Shown here: one piece after another, positions 1 to 6,333 of the stretch
Position numbering within the stretch: the stretch's first letter is position 1
How the letters are laid out: every line of letters begins with the position of its first letter
NCBI GenBank assembly: GCA_030431355.1
Contig: JAUIJG010000144.1
Coordinates: forward strand, 1 to 12,139
Direction: 5' to 3'
Source: a bacterium
GTDB taxonomy: Bacteria; Cyanobacteriota; Vampirovibrionia; Obscuribacterales; Obscuribacteraceae
Length of the DNA stretch: 12,139 nt
The notes under the pieces: model-generated
The model's input: the letters and a program-made list of their open reading frames with translations, nothing else
Database searches by the model: none
Told to the model about the DNA's origin: nothing
Program-made: the position numbers and the translations under genes

Positions 1-44
1 TGGTTTTCTGGTACTTATTATTCGCCGTGCCCCGGTTAAGGGCA

Positions 45-74
45 AGAATAGCCTTTATTATCAAGGGTTGTCAA
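45..74 (-). promoter_or_regulatory. Candidate sigma-70 promoter reading leftward out of the window
   Basis: On the minus strand a perfect -35 hexamer TTGACA (bases 74-69) is followed after 18 bases by TATTCT (50-45), four of six matches to the -10 consensus. It would drive a gene or RNA beyond the left edge. The -35 match is good, but the spacer is one base long and no start site can be seen, so this is a suggestion only. Confidence 0.3.
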
Positions 75-254
75 GGTTTATGTGTTCTAATTTAGAATCC
101 CACGGGTAGGGAATTCCCGGTCATATATCGGCTGAAAATACCGGAGATTTATCTTACCCATGGCTTTATCATAAATACAGGTATCAGACACCTTTCTGGT
201 ATCAATATCAATGGCGTTTCCTCGGACTCATTTTGAGTCCAAGAGTGAAAAACT

Positions 255-298
255 GCTGCGGGCTGACCTCCTAAAACAAATCAACCCGCGGTAGTAAA
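255..298 (-). terminator. Candidate intrinsic terminator (distal of two)
   Basis: Read on the minus strand, GCGGG-T-TGA pairs with TCA-G-CCCGC (8 pairs around one mismatch, loop of about 14 bases). Five bases after the stem comes a run of TTTTT (near 249-253). The T-run lies on the correct side only for minus-strand transcription. It would be a back-up terminator for the gene ending at 426. Confidence 0.4.
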
Positions 299-420
299 AA
301 AGTCTACGGAGGACATTGTCCCCTAGTCCGAAGGTTAGACGCTCTGTTAAGCGTCCTCCGTGGGAGTACATGGGCACCATCGAATCACTTGTTGGTCGGT
401 GGTGCCCTGTACGTTACTAC
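292..420 (-). other. Three-way-junction-like nested inverted repeats (structured 3' region or small RNA)
   Basis: Three nested stems fit together. GTAGTAA (292-298) pairs with TTACTAC (414-420) as a closing stem. Inside it, ACGGAGGAC (306-314) pairs perfectly with GTCCTCCGT (353-361). GTACA plus GGGCACCA (366-370, 372-379) pair with TGGTGCCC plus TGTAC (400-412), giving 13 pairs with a single bulged T. A small hairpin GACGCT/AGCGTC (338-355) would compete with the middle stem. On the minus strand the middle stem is followed four bases later by six T, so a terminator of the gene ending at 426 is the simplest reading. The closing stem, however, suggests a folded RNA domain. I do not recognise a known family (no RNase P, tmRNA or SRP hallmarks seen). 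Confidence 0.5.
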
Positions 421-425
421 TGAAT

Positions 426-860
426 TCATATCGCCCTATCGATAACCTCCAGGGCTTTAAAGTCTCTAAATTCGATGATTTCTACCAGGTCTTCTTTTTT
501 TAGTCCGGGACTTTTGTAAATGACTTTCAGCTCGGCGTATTTCTTCCCCTGGTTGGCACCTCTATTCGGTCGCCGAGTTTTAATTCTGACCCGGATTACC
601 TCTTCGTTTGATTTAATTTCATCTGCCAGGGCTTTGAGGCAGGGTTTGCAGATGACCCCATGGAGTTCGGTCTGGAAAAGACGTCTTTGTTCTCTTGTCT
701 CGTCTTTAGTGGGACAGGCGAAGCAGCTTCCCGCCGTGATATCCAAACTTAGCGGAATCGCTGCGCTGAACAACATAATAAAGGTAGTAAAGAGAGTGGC
801 TTTCTTGAACTGCACGCTAATCCGCGACCCCTTGAATTCTAACTTCTGTTTAACACTCAT
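426..860 (-). CDS. Small exported or membrane-anchored protein with HMA-like (metal-binding) fold
   Basis: This is a 144-aa protein. Residues 1-20 are basic, about 22-40 form a hydrophobic segment that could be a signal peptide or anchor, and a CFAC motif (Cys46, Cys49) follows at the start of the mature part. Residues 66-142 resemble a heavy-metal-associated domain: a strand running into C71-K-P-C74, an amphipathic helix (LKALADEIKS), a strand around 87-94, a second strand (AELKVIY), then a helix (KEDLVEIIE) and a final strand. That beta-alpha-beta-beta-alpha-beta order and CxxC placement match HMA/MerP-type carriers of Cu, Zn or Hg. The metal is unknown, and the conserved Met before CxxC is absent (GVICKPC). 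An internal insert (about 95-107) is rich in Arg, Lys, Asn and Gly. The gene stands alone; GGGA lies only a few bases before the ATG. The HMA assignment rests on pattern alone. Confidence 0.6.
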   Translation of the reverse strand: MSVKQKLEFKGSRISVQFKKATLFTTFIMLFSAAIPLSLDITAGSCFACPTKDETREQRRLFQTELHGVICKPCLKALADEIKSNEEVIRVRIKTRRPNRGANQGKKYAELKVIYKSPGLKKEDLVEIIEFRDFKALEVIDRAI

Positions 861-1090
861 CTTCCCATGTTAACTGAAATTTCAGCTCTAGCCTATCCGG
901 GAACGACATCTGAAAATGCTTATAGAACGGCGCTTTCCGGTCATGGCTCCGGGGCTGCCTCTCTCACCTTTATATAAATTAGCGTTGCATGCCAGGGCAT
1001 TATATGGGGCTTCCAGGGTGGTGGCACCCATGTTAAGGCGTTTTGGTCCTATTTATTAAGTACCAGGTGTAGGCCTCATTGATATAGTTT
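861..1090. other. Divergent intergenic region between the HMA-like gene and dxs
   Basis: These 230 bases must hold promoters for both flanking genes, but I see no convincing -35/-10 pair. A short hairpin GGGTG-GTGG-CACCC (1016-1029) lies about 75-90 bases before the likely dxs start, and ATGC-CAGG-GCAT lies just before it. Either may sit in the dxs leader. No ORF is present. Confidence 0.3.
874..885. promoter_or_regulatory. 12-bp palindrome upstream of the HMA-like gene
   Basis: CTGAAATTTCAG is a perfect dyad lying 13 bases upstream of the ATG at 860, in the likely 5' untranslated region. It has the size of a small dimeric-repressor half-site pair, or it could be chance. No partner regulator is visible. 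Confidence 0.25.
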
Positions 1091-1105
1091 ATGCAAGGTA
1101 TTTCT

Positions 1106-3118
1106 ATGAGCCAGAATCATTTAGCCTCTATGCACACATTAGTCCGGCAGCAGTCATTTTTGAATGCGATACTAAGCCCCAGCGAATTGAAGGGGCTTTC
1201 CGTGGAGGAGCTGCAAGCTCTCGCCCAGGAGATTCGAGAACAGATAGTTCTGGATCTGAACAAGACCGGTGGTCACCTTGCCTCAAATCTCGGTGTGGTT
1301 GAGATCACGCTGGCTCTGCACTATGTTTTCAACACTCCCCAGGACCAGATTCTCTGGGATGTCGGTCATCAGGCCTATGTTCACAAGCTTCTCACCGGAC
1401 GCCGGGAGAGATTCAACACCCTGAGACAGTACCAGGGTCTTTCCGGTTTCATCAGTCCCCAGGAGAGCGAGTTCGATTCCTTTGTGGCCGGACACAGCTC
1501 CACATCGGTCTCCCTGGCTGTGGGTATGGCTCTCGCCCGGGATCATTTGAAAGAGAAGCACAAGGTAATCGCTCTTATCGGTGATGGTGGGCTTACCGGC
1601 GGCATGGCTCTTGAAGCGCTGAACCACCTGGGCCATATCCAGAAAGATGTACTCATCGTTTTGAACGACAACGACATGTCGATCAGCGAGAATCTAGGTG
1701 GATTCTCACAGTACATGAAGCGGATCAAGGAGACCTTCTTCTACAAAGACATCACCAGTAAGATTGATCAGATCGAAGACAAACTGGACGAAATCGCCCT
1801 GGACCCTAAACTCGTGGATCTCATCTCCTCGGTAAAACAGGAAGCTAAGGAGCGCATAGTTACCCCCGGTATCGTCTTTGAAAAGCTCGGCATCAACTAC
1901 TCAGGCCCGGTGGACGGGCATGATGTGGGGGCGATCATCCAGGCTCTGGAAAATGTAAAAGGTGAGAATTCGCCCCATCTGCTGCACTTGATCACTCGCA
2001 AAGGCAAGGGCTATAAACCGGCGGAAGAAGACTCCATCAAGTACCACGGTGTCAAAGCACACAGTCTAGAACCGGCTCTTAAAGAGAAGCCCCAGCAGAT
2101 AGGCAAGCCCAAGGCTTCCTCACTGACTTATTCCCATGTTTTCACTGACACTCTGATCGACCTGGCAAAAGTAGAACCGAATCTGGTGGCTATTACGCCT
2201 GCTACGGCAGAAGGAAGCGGTCTGGTTAAATTCTCCAAGGTTTATCCGGAGAGATTTTTTGATGTGGCAATCTGTGAGCAACACGCGGTGACCATGGCGG
2301 CCGGAATGGCTAAAAAGGGACTCAAGCCGGTGGTTTCCATCTACTCCACATTCCTTCAGAGAGCAATGGATCAGGTGATTCATGATGTTGCCATCATGAA
2401 CCTGCCGGTGATCTTCGGTATCGACCGTGGTGGACTTGTAGAGGATGGAGAAACCCATCAGGGTGTATTCGATATCTCCTATCTGAGAAGTATTCCCAAC
2501 TTCACTGTTCTAGCTCCTGCAAACGCTTCCGAGCTGAGAAACATGATCTACTCTGTTGTTAAGAGTGCACCGGGACCGGTGGCAATCAGGTTCCCCCGGG
2601 ATGTGGCCATCGATGCCGACGCGATGGCAACGGGCTCCGAAGCTTTCGAGATGATTGAGTACTCCAAGTGGGTGAGCCTGCGAGACCACTGTTCGAAAGC
2701 CGACAACAATACGGACAAGAAAGTTTCGGTTATCGCCTACGGAAGTATGGTTGATAAAGCTCTTTCAGCGATTCCGCTTTTAGAAGAGTGCGGAGTCGAC
2801 GCACGTGTGGTCTATGCTCGTTCGGTTAAACCGCTGGATGAAGCCATGCTCGAATCGCTCTTCACCTGTGACGACGTTCCGGTTGTTACCCTTGAGGAAG
2901 GCTGTGTCGCCGGTGGATTCGGCTCAGCAATTCTGGAATGGGCCGCCCGTAGACGTAGCGGTTTGCAGAGTGGCGATGCAAGACCGGCTAATCCTGTGGT
3001 CTATACCCTGGGACTGGAGGACAAATTCATCCAGCACGGGGCACGCAAATTACTCCTGGAAGAGACCGGCTTGAGTGTTGAGCGAGTTGCCGAATTTATC
3101 AAGAACGCCTGTCACTAG
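1106..3118 (+). CDS. dxs: 1-deoxy-D-xylulose-5-phosphate synthase (first step of the MEP isoprenoid pathway)
   Basis: This cytosolic TPP-dependent enzyme condenses pyruvate with glyceraldehyde-3-phosphate to give DXP, feeding isoprenoid synthesis. I chose the ATG at 1106 (670 aa) because AAGG sits 7 bases before it; an in-frame ATG at 1091 (675 aa) lacks a Shine-Dalgarno sequence. In 675-aa numbering: WDVGHQAYVHK at 89-99, AGHSSTS at 133-139, the TPP/Mg motif GDG (164-166) with NDN (192-194), SGPVDGHD at 271-278, the catalytic glutamate in CEQHAV (E396), YSTFLQRAMDQ at 418-428, THQG at 455-458, and a C-terminal transketolase domain from about 535. All three domains are intact. Length is slightly above the usual 620-640 because of short inserts near 510-535 and 635-645. 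The loop before THQG reads GLVEDGETHQG, one residue shorter than the usual GLVGxDGxTHxG. The gene is monocistronic. Confidence 0.97.
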   Translation: MSQNHLASMHTLVRQQSFLNAILSPSELKGLSVEELQALAQEIREQIVLDLNKTGGHLASNLGVVEITLALHYVFNTPQDQILWDVGHQAYVHKLLTGRRERFNTLRQYQGLSGFISPQESEFDSFVAGHSSTSVSLAVGMALARDHLKEKHKVIALIGDGGLTGGMALEALNHLGHIQKDVLIVLNDNDMSISENLGGFSQYMKRIKETFFYKDITSKIDQIEDKLDEIALDPKLVDLISSVKQEAKERIVTPGIVFEKLGINYSGPVDGHDVGAIIQALENVKGENSPHLLHLITRKGKGYKPAEEDSIKYHGVKAHSLEPALKEKPQQIGKPKASSLTYSHVFTDTLIDLAKVEPNLVAITPATAEGSGLVKFSKVYPERFFDVAICEQHAVTMAAGMAKKGLKPVVSIYSTFLQRAMDQVIHDVAIMNLPVIFGIDRGGLVEDGETHQGVFDISYLRSIPNFTVLAPANASELRNMIYSVVKSAPGPVAIRFPRDVAIDADAMATGSEAFEMIEYSKWVSLRDHCSKADNNTDKKVSVIAYGSMVDKALSAIPLLEECGVDARVVYARSVKPLDEAMLESLFTCDDVPVVTLEEGCVAGGFGSAILEWAARRRSGLQSGDARPANPVVYTLGLEDKFIQHGARKLLLEETGLSVERVAEFIKNACH

Positions 3119-3140
3119 TCTAATCTAATCTGATTCTGCT

Positions 3141-3186
3141 AACTGAATTGGCATCTGCACCATATTCAGTTCTATCCGATTGGATA
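3141..3186. terminator. Weak hairpins between convergent dxs and recR
   Basis: AACTGAAT (3141-3148) pairs with ATTCAGTT (3164-3171), and directly beyond it TATCC-GATT-GGATA (3173-3186) forms a second small hairpin. They fill the 71-base gap between two genes that end toward each other, where a bidirectional terminator is expected. Neither has a T-run, so termination is inferred from position. Confidence 0.3.
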
Positions 3187-3189
3187 AGG

Positions 3190-3786
3190 CTAGACTTCTC
3201 TTCGCCCTTCCATGGCTCGTGTCAGAGTGACATCGTCGGCGTATTCTAAATCGGCTCCAACCGGCAAACCAAAGGCAATTCTAGTGACTTTTATGCCCAG
3301 CGGTTTGATCAGATTGTTTAGATAGAGAACTGTGGCATCGCCTTCTATGGTGGGATTTATTGCCAGAATTACTTCCGATATTTCTTCGTCGGGCAGTCTG
3401 TTTATTAGTTCTCGAATACTGAGTTGATCAGGACCTTTGCCCTCTAAAGGTGAGATAAGGCCGGTGAGAACATGGTACCGTCCTTTGAATTCTCTGGTTC
3501 TTTCCAGGGCAATTACGTCTCTGGAGTCGGCCACCACACAGATGGTGTTTCCGTCCCGTCTTTCATTTGTGCAGATTTCACAGGGATCGTTAGCGGAGAG
3601 GTGGTAGCATTTGCTGCAATGCTTCACTTTCTCTTTTGCTTCCACTACGGAATCAGCAAAAGTTTGAACCTCATCTCTTTTCATACTGAGGATATAGAAA
3701 GCCATACGCTGAGCGGATTTTGGACCTATACCCGGCAGCTTCTGAAATTGCTCTATGAGTCTGGCAAGGGGTGGGGTGAACTGCAT
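3190..3786 (-). CDS. recR: Recombination mediator protein RecR
   Basis: RecR works with RecO (and RecF) to load RecA onto SSB-coated gaps during recombinational repair. At 198 aa it has the family's normal length. The order of parts is standard: a helix-hairpin-helix region ([18 protein letters not shown], 16-33), a four-cysteine zinc finger (C57, C60, C69, C72), a TOPRIM domain (about 80-175, with [15 protein letters not shown]), and the C-terminal signature [16 protein letters not shown] (173-188). The gene follows ybaB by 11 bases. I see no clear Shine-Dalgarno sequence before its ATG, so translation may depend on coupling to ybaB. The ybaB-recR pairing is widely conserved, often behind dnaX, which is not upstream here. 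Confidence 0.97.
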   Translation of the reverse strand: MQFTPPLARLIEQFQKLPGIGPKSAQRMAFYILSMKRDEVQTFADSVVEAKEKVKHCSKCYHLSANDPCEICTNERRDGNTICVVADSRDVIALERTREFKGRYHVLTGLISPLEGKGPDQLSIRELINRLPDEEISEVILAINPTIEGDATVLYLNNLIKPLGIKVTRIAFGLPVGADLEYADDVTLTRAMEGRREV

Positions 3787-3797
3787 CTATGTTGGTG

Positions 3798-4133
3798 TTA
3801 GTATCCGCCCATACCCGGAGGTAGAGGCATGCCGCCGCCACCCATGCCCAGGGATTTGCCCATTTTATCCTGGGCAAGCTTCTGGCATTTAGCCATGGCA
3901 TCATTGACCGCCATCAAGATCAGATCTTCCAGAGTCTCGGCGTCTTCCGGATCGATCGCTTCCGGTTTGATTTTTACCGATTTGAATTCCATGGCTCCGT
4001 TGCAGGTGATGGTGACCGCGCCGCCGCCGGCACTGCCTTCAAGGACGGTCTTTTCCAGTTCACCTTGTATCTTGACTACTTCCTGCTGCATTTTTTGCAT
4101 GTTCTGAAATAGTTGATTCATGTCCGGTTGCAT
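3798..4133 (-). CDS. ybaB: YbaB/EbfC-family nucleoid-associated protein
   Basis: This 111-aa DNA-binding protein is likely a dimer with the tweezer fold of YbaB/EbfC, and is associated in many bacteria with recR. The N-terminal half is a Met/Gln-rich helix (MNQLFQNMQKMQQEVVKIQ), followed by the family's glycine-rich turn and strand (GSAGGGAVTITCNGAMEFKSVKI) and a second long helix (AETLEDLILMAVNDAMAKCQKL). The C-terminus ends in a Gly/Met/Pro-rich tail (about 94-111: GMGGGGMPLPPGMGGY). The start is supported by a strong AGGAGAG six bases before the ATG. It is the first gene of a two-gene unit with recR. The precise cellular role of YbaB proteins is not settled. Confidence 0.93.
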   Translation of the reverse strand: MQPDMNQLFQNMQKMQQEVVKIQGELEKTVLEGSAGGGAVTITCNGAMEFKSVKIKPEAIDPEDAETLEDLILMAVNDAMAKCQKLAQDKMGKSLGMGGGGMPLPPGMGGY

Positions 4134-4158
4134 AGTTCTCTCCTCTGGCTGTGTCCAG

Positions 4159-4167
4159 ATTATCGCA
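4159..4167 (-). promoter_or_regulatory. Candidate extended -10 promoter for ybaB-recR
   Basis: On the minus strand TGC-GATAAT forms an extended -10 element (TGn followed by a five-of-six -10), 26 bases before the ybaB ATG. No good -35 is visible, which an extended -10 can tolerate. It would give a short leader of about 18 bases carrying the strong AGGAGAG site. Confidence 0.4.
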
Positions 4168-4304
4168 TTCTTTTGTGTTTTGAGCCGCCCTTGGCGACAT
4201 ATTTGTAATCGCTAAAAGTTTCTTAATTGAGCATGGGATCTGGTTTTAACTAACTTTATACTTAGGTCAAGGTGCTATGAATTCTTTGTTTGAGGAAAGA
4301 GAAC

Positions 4305-4490
4305 ATGTCAGAAGTTGAGACTGCTCCAGAAAAGAACGAAGAAAAAGTTGATGGCTGGGATCACGAGCAGGCCATGGAAACCTCCAGAGATCTAGTGCAA
4401 AACCTGCTCCGCCGTTTCGTGTTGTTTGTCTCCTTCGGACCGGGAGTGCTTGGTTTCTTGTGGCTAATTGGTCGAATCTTAAGACGTTAA
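4305..4490 (+). CDS. Small single-span membrane protein upstream of acyltransferase
   Basis: This is a 61-aa protein of no recognised family. The first 20 residues are acidic and polar (SEVETAPEKNEEK), residues about 21-41 form an amphipathic stretch ending in LLRR, and residues 42-58 (FVLFVSFGPGVLGFLWLIG) form one membrane helix before a basic tail RILRR. By the positive-inside rule the short C-terminal tail would be cytosolic. The ATG at 4305 is preferred over an in-frame TTG at 4290 because GAGGAAAG lies just before it. The last 31 bases overlap the acyltransferase gene in another frame, so the two are probably translationally coupled. A helper or anchor for that enzyme is a reasonable guess but is unproven. 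Confidence 0.65.
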   Translation: MSEVETAPEKNEEKVDGWDHEQAMETSRDLVQNLLRRFVLFVSFGPGVLGFLWLIGRILRR

Positions 4491-5377
4491 CTCTGGATCC
4501 TCTGGAGCAGCTTGCTCTGAGGAGTCCAGCTTTCGTAGATAGATATGCTGATCTCGATGATGAGTTCGGTTTTGACTTGAAGACATTCGCTCGCTGGGAG
4601 CCTGTTTTCCGCTTCCTTTTCGAAGACTACTTCAAGGTCGAGACCCGGGGAATTAAGAACATACCCGGTGAAGGGCGAGCCCTTCTGGTGGGTAATCATT
4701 CCGGATTGTTGCCCATGGACGGTGCCATGATCACTGTTGCTATGTGCAATTACCACGACTCCCCCAGGCGTATTCGCTACCTTGCCACCGACTGGTTTTT
4801 CTCCATGCCTGCCCTGGCTGACTGGGTTAAGGAGACAGGCCAGGTCCGGGCGACGTTGAAGAACGCTGAAACTCTTCTTGCCAATGATGAACTGGTCGGT
4901 ATCTATCCCGAAGGCGTCAGAGGTGTCGGCAAAACTTTTGATGAGAGGTATCGGGTTCTGGACTTTCATCCGGGCTTTGTTCGAATCGCCATAGAGTCGC
5001 AGTCTCCCATAATCCCGGTGTCCACCGTGGGAGGCGACGAGATTTTTCCAAATTTTGTAAACGTCAAAAAGCTTGCCCGGCTGGTTCATATGCCATTCTT
5101 CCCCGTCACTCCGGGATTCCCGTGGCTGCCTTTCCCTCTCATGTTTGTGCCGCTTCCTGTTCGCTGGTTGATCAATATCCATGAGCCGATTGATCTGGGA
5201 TATCCACCTGAAAGAGCCCGGGACAAGAAACTGGTTTTGAAGCTTGCCAGAGAGATTCAGTATTTAATTCAGAAAGACCTCAACAAGCTTTTGAAAAAGC
5301 GCAAGTCTGTGTTCACCGGTTGGGAGGAGCCAAGTATTGATGCCGCCGGTAAGGAGAAGCTTCATGAAAGAGTCTGA
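4460..5377 (+). CDS. Lysophospholipid acyltransferase (PlsC/LPLAT family)
   Basis: This 305-aa enzyme is likely to transfer an acyl chain from acyl-ACP or acyl-CoA to a lysophospholipid or glycerol-3-phosphate derivative at the inner membrane face. Family motifs are in order: motif I NHSGLLPMDGAM with catalytic H80 and D87, the IYPEGVRG substrate motif (148-155), and PIIPVSTVGGDE (183-193), followed by a hydrophobic Pro/Phe-rich patch FFPVTPGFPWLPFP (213-226) suited to membrane contact. The His-to-Asp spacing (HX6D) is longer than the HX4D of classical PlsC but fits the NHSGxLPxDG subfamily. The start is the GTG at 4460, the only plausible start before residue 40. It overlaps the small membrane gene before it by 31 bases and the paralogue after it by 14. 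The exact substrate cannot be told. Confidence 0.85.
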   Translation: MANWSNLKTLTLDPLEQLALRSPAFVDRYADLDDEFGFDLKTFARWEPVFRFLFEDYFKVETRGIKNIPGEGRALLVGNHSGLLPMDGAMITVAMCNYHDSPRRIRYLATDWFFSMPALADWVKETGQVRATLKNAETLLANDELVGIYPEGVRGVGKTFDERYRVLDFHPGFVRIAIESQSPIIPVSTVGGDEIFPNFVNVKKLARLVHMPFFPVTPGFPWLPFPLMFVPLPVRWLINIHEPIDLGYPPERARDKKLVLKLAREIQYLIQKDLNKLLKKRKSVFTGWEEPSIDAAGKEKLHERV

Positions 5378-6164
5378 AGCCGGGGCGGTGGATTTTGGTG
5401 ATCTTGACCTGTCTGATAATCAAGCTCTGGGAAAGCTTGATCATCTTCTCGATTTCCTTGAGAAAAAGTGGTGGCGACTGGTTGTTATGGGACTGGACCG
5501 GGTGCCGGAGCAGGGTCCCTGCTTGCTTGTGGGCAATCAAGGTAGCGTACTTCCCTGGCAAGCGCTGATGCTTTCTTATTCGTTGCGAACACGAAGAGTG
5601 GGCGCGCGCAAGGTATACACCCTTTGCGACCTGGAGACTCATTTTGAGCCGGATGTTGCTGCGGCTCTCAGGGAATATGGTTTCATCGAATGGTCTTCCG
5701 CCAATATGAAGGAGTTATTGGAGAAAGGTGAGGTGGTGGCTATCTATCCGGAAGGTTTGGCTGGACTGAAAAAACCGTTCAATCGTCGCTACAGACTGGA
5801 AGAGTACGATTGGACAACGCTATTGCCGGCGGTCGAAGTTGGCAAAGAAGCCCGGTTGGAAATTTATCCGGTGGCCTCCATGGGCTTTGATGAGATTAAT
5901 CCAATGCTCGGTAATGTCGATCTGATTTCTAAACTTTTGAAACTGCCTTATTTCCCGGTAACTCCGTTCTTTCCCTGGTTGCCGGCGCCATTGAACCTCT
6001 TTCATTTGCCCCTGGACGCCTCCATCAGTATCTTGAAGGCGGCAACTTACGGAAATCCCGCCGGGAGAGATGAATTGGAGAACGAAACGAAGAAATTGTC
6101 ACTCTGGCTGGAAGGTGAGACCCAGGCTGAGTTGAACAGGCAGCTCAGGCACCGAAGTTTATAA
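5364..6164 (+). CDS. Catalytically degenerate acyltransferase paralogue (pseudoenzyme)
   Basis: This 266-aa protein is clearly related along its length to the gene just before it. LLVGNQGSVLPWQALML matches LLVGNHSGLLPMDGAMI, IYPEGLAG matches IYPEGVRG, and LPYFPVTPFFPWLPAP matches MPFFPVTPGFPWLPFP. Both catalytic positions of motif I are changed: His becomes Gln59 and Asp becomes Gln66, while the EG motif and membrane patch remain. The frame is intact, so this is not decay by frameshift; a structural or regulatory partner of the active enzyme is the likeliest reading. The ATG at 5364 follows AAGGAG by seven bases and overlaps the upstream stop by 14 bases; the earlier TTG/ATG at 5337/5340 lack such a site. 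Acyltransferase activity is doubtful. Confidence 0.8.
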   Translation: MKESEAGAVDFGDLDLSDNQALGKLDHLLDFLEKKWWRLVVMGLDRVPEQGPCLLVGNQGSVLPWQALMLSYSLRTRRVGARKVYTLCDLETHFEPDVAAALREYGFIEWSSANMKELLEKGEVVAIYPEGLAGLKKPFNRRYRLEEYDWTTLLPAVEVGKEARLEIYPVASMGFDEINPMLGNVDLISKLLKLPYFPVTPFFPWLPAPLNLFHLPLDASISILKAATYGNPAGRDELENETKKLSLWLEGETQAELNRQLRHRSL

Positions 6165-6263
6165 ACGCTTATCTCACAAGAGAATGCGAGATTCAGTTTT
6201 CCTCTCATAAGCTTCGGTAAGTAGAATGTCATATATTTCGTTCCTCAACTTTGCCTGTTTCGC

Positions 6264-6290
6264 CCGGATCCCCTGATCTGGTAGTCTTTT
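6264..6290 (+). terminator. Possible terminator after the acyltransferase operon
   Basis: CCGGATC-CCCT-GATCTGG forms a 7-pair stem with one G-U, followed within four bases by CTTTT. It lies 100 bases past the last stop codon and 44 bases before the next gene, so it may separate the two units. The T-run is short. Confidence 0.35.
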
Positions 6291-6333
6291 AAATATTGGC
6301 CTCAATATCAAAGTCGTCATCTGAAAGCAGTCT

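Larger units (their letters stand above)
1..425. other. Non-coding stretch with inverted repeats; no gene seen
   Basis: No frame on either strand gives a credible protein here; the frames open at the left edge all stop by about base 110. The left half holds a direct repeat GGTATCA (180-186 and 198-204) and a short perfect hairpin GGACTCA-TTT-TGAGTCC (224-240). The right half holds the stronger nested repeats described in separate entries. Because the gene at 426-860 reads toward this stretch, most of it is probably its 3' flank. Confidence 0.5.

Noticed and set aside
292..420. Known RNA families (RNase P, tmRNA, SRP RNA, common riboswitches) for the nested repeats
   Set aside because: I looked for their hallmark sequences and saw none, so I left the element unnamed.
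520..873. 117-codon plus-strand ORF opposite the HMA-like gene
   Set aside because: It is a shadow of the minus-strand gene, which has a coherent membrane segment and domain pattern.
3671..3904. 77-codon minus-strand ORF spanning the ybaB-recR junction
   Set aside because: It overlaps the ends of two well-supported genes in another frame and has no motif.
4487..5182. 231-codon minus-strand ORF inside the acyltransferase gene
   Set aside because: It is antisense to a gene with clear family motifs; its translation has no recognisable domain.
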